Assembly: GCA_937958735.1 (NCBI GenBank)
Contig: CALGNG010000327.1
Location: 1-6,847, forward strand
DNA length: 6,847 nt
Reading direction: 5' to 3'
From: an uncultured Aquimarina sp.
GTDB lineage: Bacteria > Bacteroidota > Bacteroidia > Flavobacteriales > Flavobacteriaceae
The number at the start of each line of letters is the position of its first letter. The stretch's first letter is position 1. This document shows, one piece after another, positions 6,341 to 6,847 of this stretch. Made by a program: the position numbers and the translations under genes. The notes below the pieces were generated by a model. The model ran no database searches and was not told the DNA's origin. It saw only the letters and a list, made by a program, of their open reading frames with translations.

Positions 6341-6847
6341 TGTAATAATATGCGTTGTGCCGTAAAACCAGGTCCAAAACTTAGCATTAATCCATTACTA
6401 CCTTTAGGGGGTTGTTTATCCATAAAGCGTTCTAAAACATATAAAACGGTAGCACTGGACATGTTTCCAAAATCTTTTAATACGCCTTTGGTTTCGTCTA
6501 TATTTTTGCCGTGTACACTAAATATTTCTTCTATAGTTTGTACTATTTTTTTCCCTCCAGGGTGAAAAATTAAATAGTCTAAGTTTTCAATAACTAATTG
6601 ATTTCTTTCTAAAAAAGGGTTTACAATAGTTGGAAAATGGGAGGCAATTGTTTGGGGTACTTCCTTATCCAAAATCATTCGTAAACCTGTGTTGGTAAGT
6701 TTAAAACCCATAATATCGGTAGCTTCGTAGAAGTGATACATAGCCTCGTCTTTTATTATTGGTCCTTCTTCGTTTTCGTAAGAAGATAAGATTACTGCGG
6801 CGGCTCCATCTCCAAAAATAGCAGCACTTACTATGTTTTCCATCGAA
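6334..6847 (-). CDS. Type III polyketide synthase (chalcone/stilbene synthase family), C-terminal part, cut by window edge
   Basis: The reading frame stays open to the right edge; a methionine at 6841-6843 is internal because the family needs about 200 more residues upstream. The visible roughly 170 residues hold the C-terminal half of a type III PKS: FGDGAAAVIL near the start, FHPGGKKIV with the catalytic His, DFGNMSSATVLYVLE with the catalytic Asn, and the family end motif SFGPGFTAQRIL (GFGPGxT type). The catalytic Cys would lie about 45 residues beyond the edge. These homodimeric enzymes use CoA or ACP starters and malonyl-CoA to build and cyclise short polyketides; bacterial members often make alkylresorcinols or alkylpyrones from fatty acyl starters. 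The gene overlaps the reductase by 7 bases and sits with type II fatty-acid enzymes, which suggests a fatty acyl starter made in the same locus. The product is unknown. Confidence 0.92.
   Translation of the reverse strand, partial: SMENIVSAAIFGDGAAAVILSSYENEEGPIIKDEAMYHFYEATDIMGFKLTNTGLRMILDKEVPQTIASHFPTIVNPFLERNQLVIENLDYLIFHPGGKKIVQTIEEIFSVHGKNIDETKGVLKDFGNMSSATVLYVLERFMDKQPPKGSNGLMLSFGPGFTAQRILLQW

Noticed and set aside
6841..6843. Methionine codon as the start of the type III PKS gene
   Set aside because: The frame is open beyond it to the window edge, and the family's catalytic cysteine and N-terminal half must lie upstream; the gene is partial.
1..6847. Flexirubin/dialkylresorcinol or aryl-polyene cluster
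   Set aside because: The aromatic-forming enzyme here is a type III PKS, not a DarA/DarB pair, and there is no ketosynthase/chain-length-factor pair, aromatic starter lyase or ligase in the window.
1..6847. CRISPR array, tRNA or rRNA gene, insertion sequence, integrase or att site
   Set aside because: No regularly spaced repeats, RNA-gene signatures, transposase or integrase frames, or flanking direct repeats were seen on either strand.

Overview
This AT-rich window looks like a chromosome segment from a member of the Bacteroidota, most likely class Flavobacteriia. The support is a secreted protein with a C-terminal type IX secretion (T9SS) sorting domain, A-rich leaders without Shine-Dalgarno sequences, one exact Bacteroidota-type TAnnTTTG promoter box, and ACP and phosphopantetheinyl transferase types familiar from flavobacteria. 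All seven recognisable genes lie on the minus strand, so transcription runs from the right edge to the left edge.

Right part (about 3640-6847): a type III polyketide synthase (PKS; 5' end cut by the window edge) overlaps a short-chain reductase with enoyl-ACP-reductase hallmarks by 7 bases. After a 178-base gap, a FabZ-like hotdog dehydratase overlaps a FabF-like ketosynthase by 11 bases. Left part (1-405): a small acyl carrier protein (ACP) is followed 9 bases later by the start of a 4'-phosphopantetheinyl transferase (PPTase) that runs off the left edge. Only the first 48 codons of the PPTase are visible. Together these encode a nearly complete dedicated type II fatty-acid-like elongation set (ketosynthase, dehydratase, enoyl reductase, ACP, ACP-activating enzyme) beside a type III PKS. 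The inferred scheme is that the type II enzymes build a special acyl chain on the ACP and the type III PKS extends and cyclises it, giving a phenolic lipid or alkylpyrone. No ketoreductase is visible. It may lie outside the window or be borrowed from primary metabolism.

Middle (634-3396): a 920-residue secreted metzincin metalloprotease stands between the ketosynthase and the ACP. It has a signal peptide, two probable prepeptidase (PPC-like) beta domains, an intact HExxHxxGxxH zinc site with a Met-turn, and a T9SS sorting tail. It has its own leader region and a strong intrinsic terminator, so it is a separate transcription unit inside the biosynthetic locus. The non-coding gaps (406-633, 3397-3638, 5368-5545) hold that terminator, candidate promoter boxes, two palindromes and a short tandem repeat. 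No RNA genes, CRISPR arrays, insertion sequences or att sites were seen.
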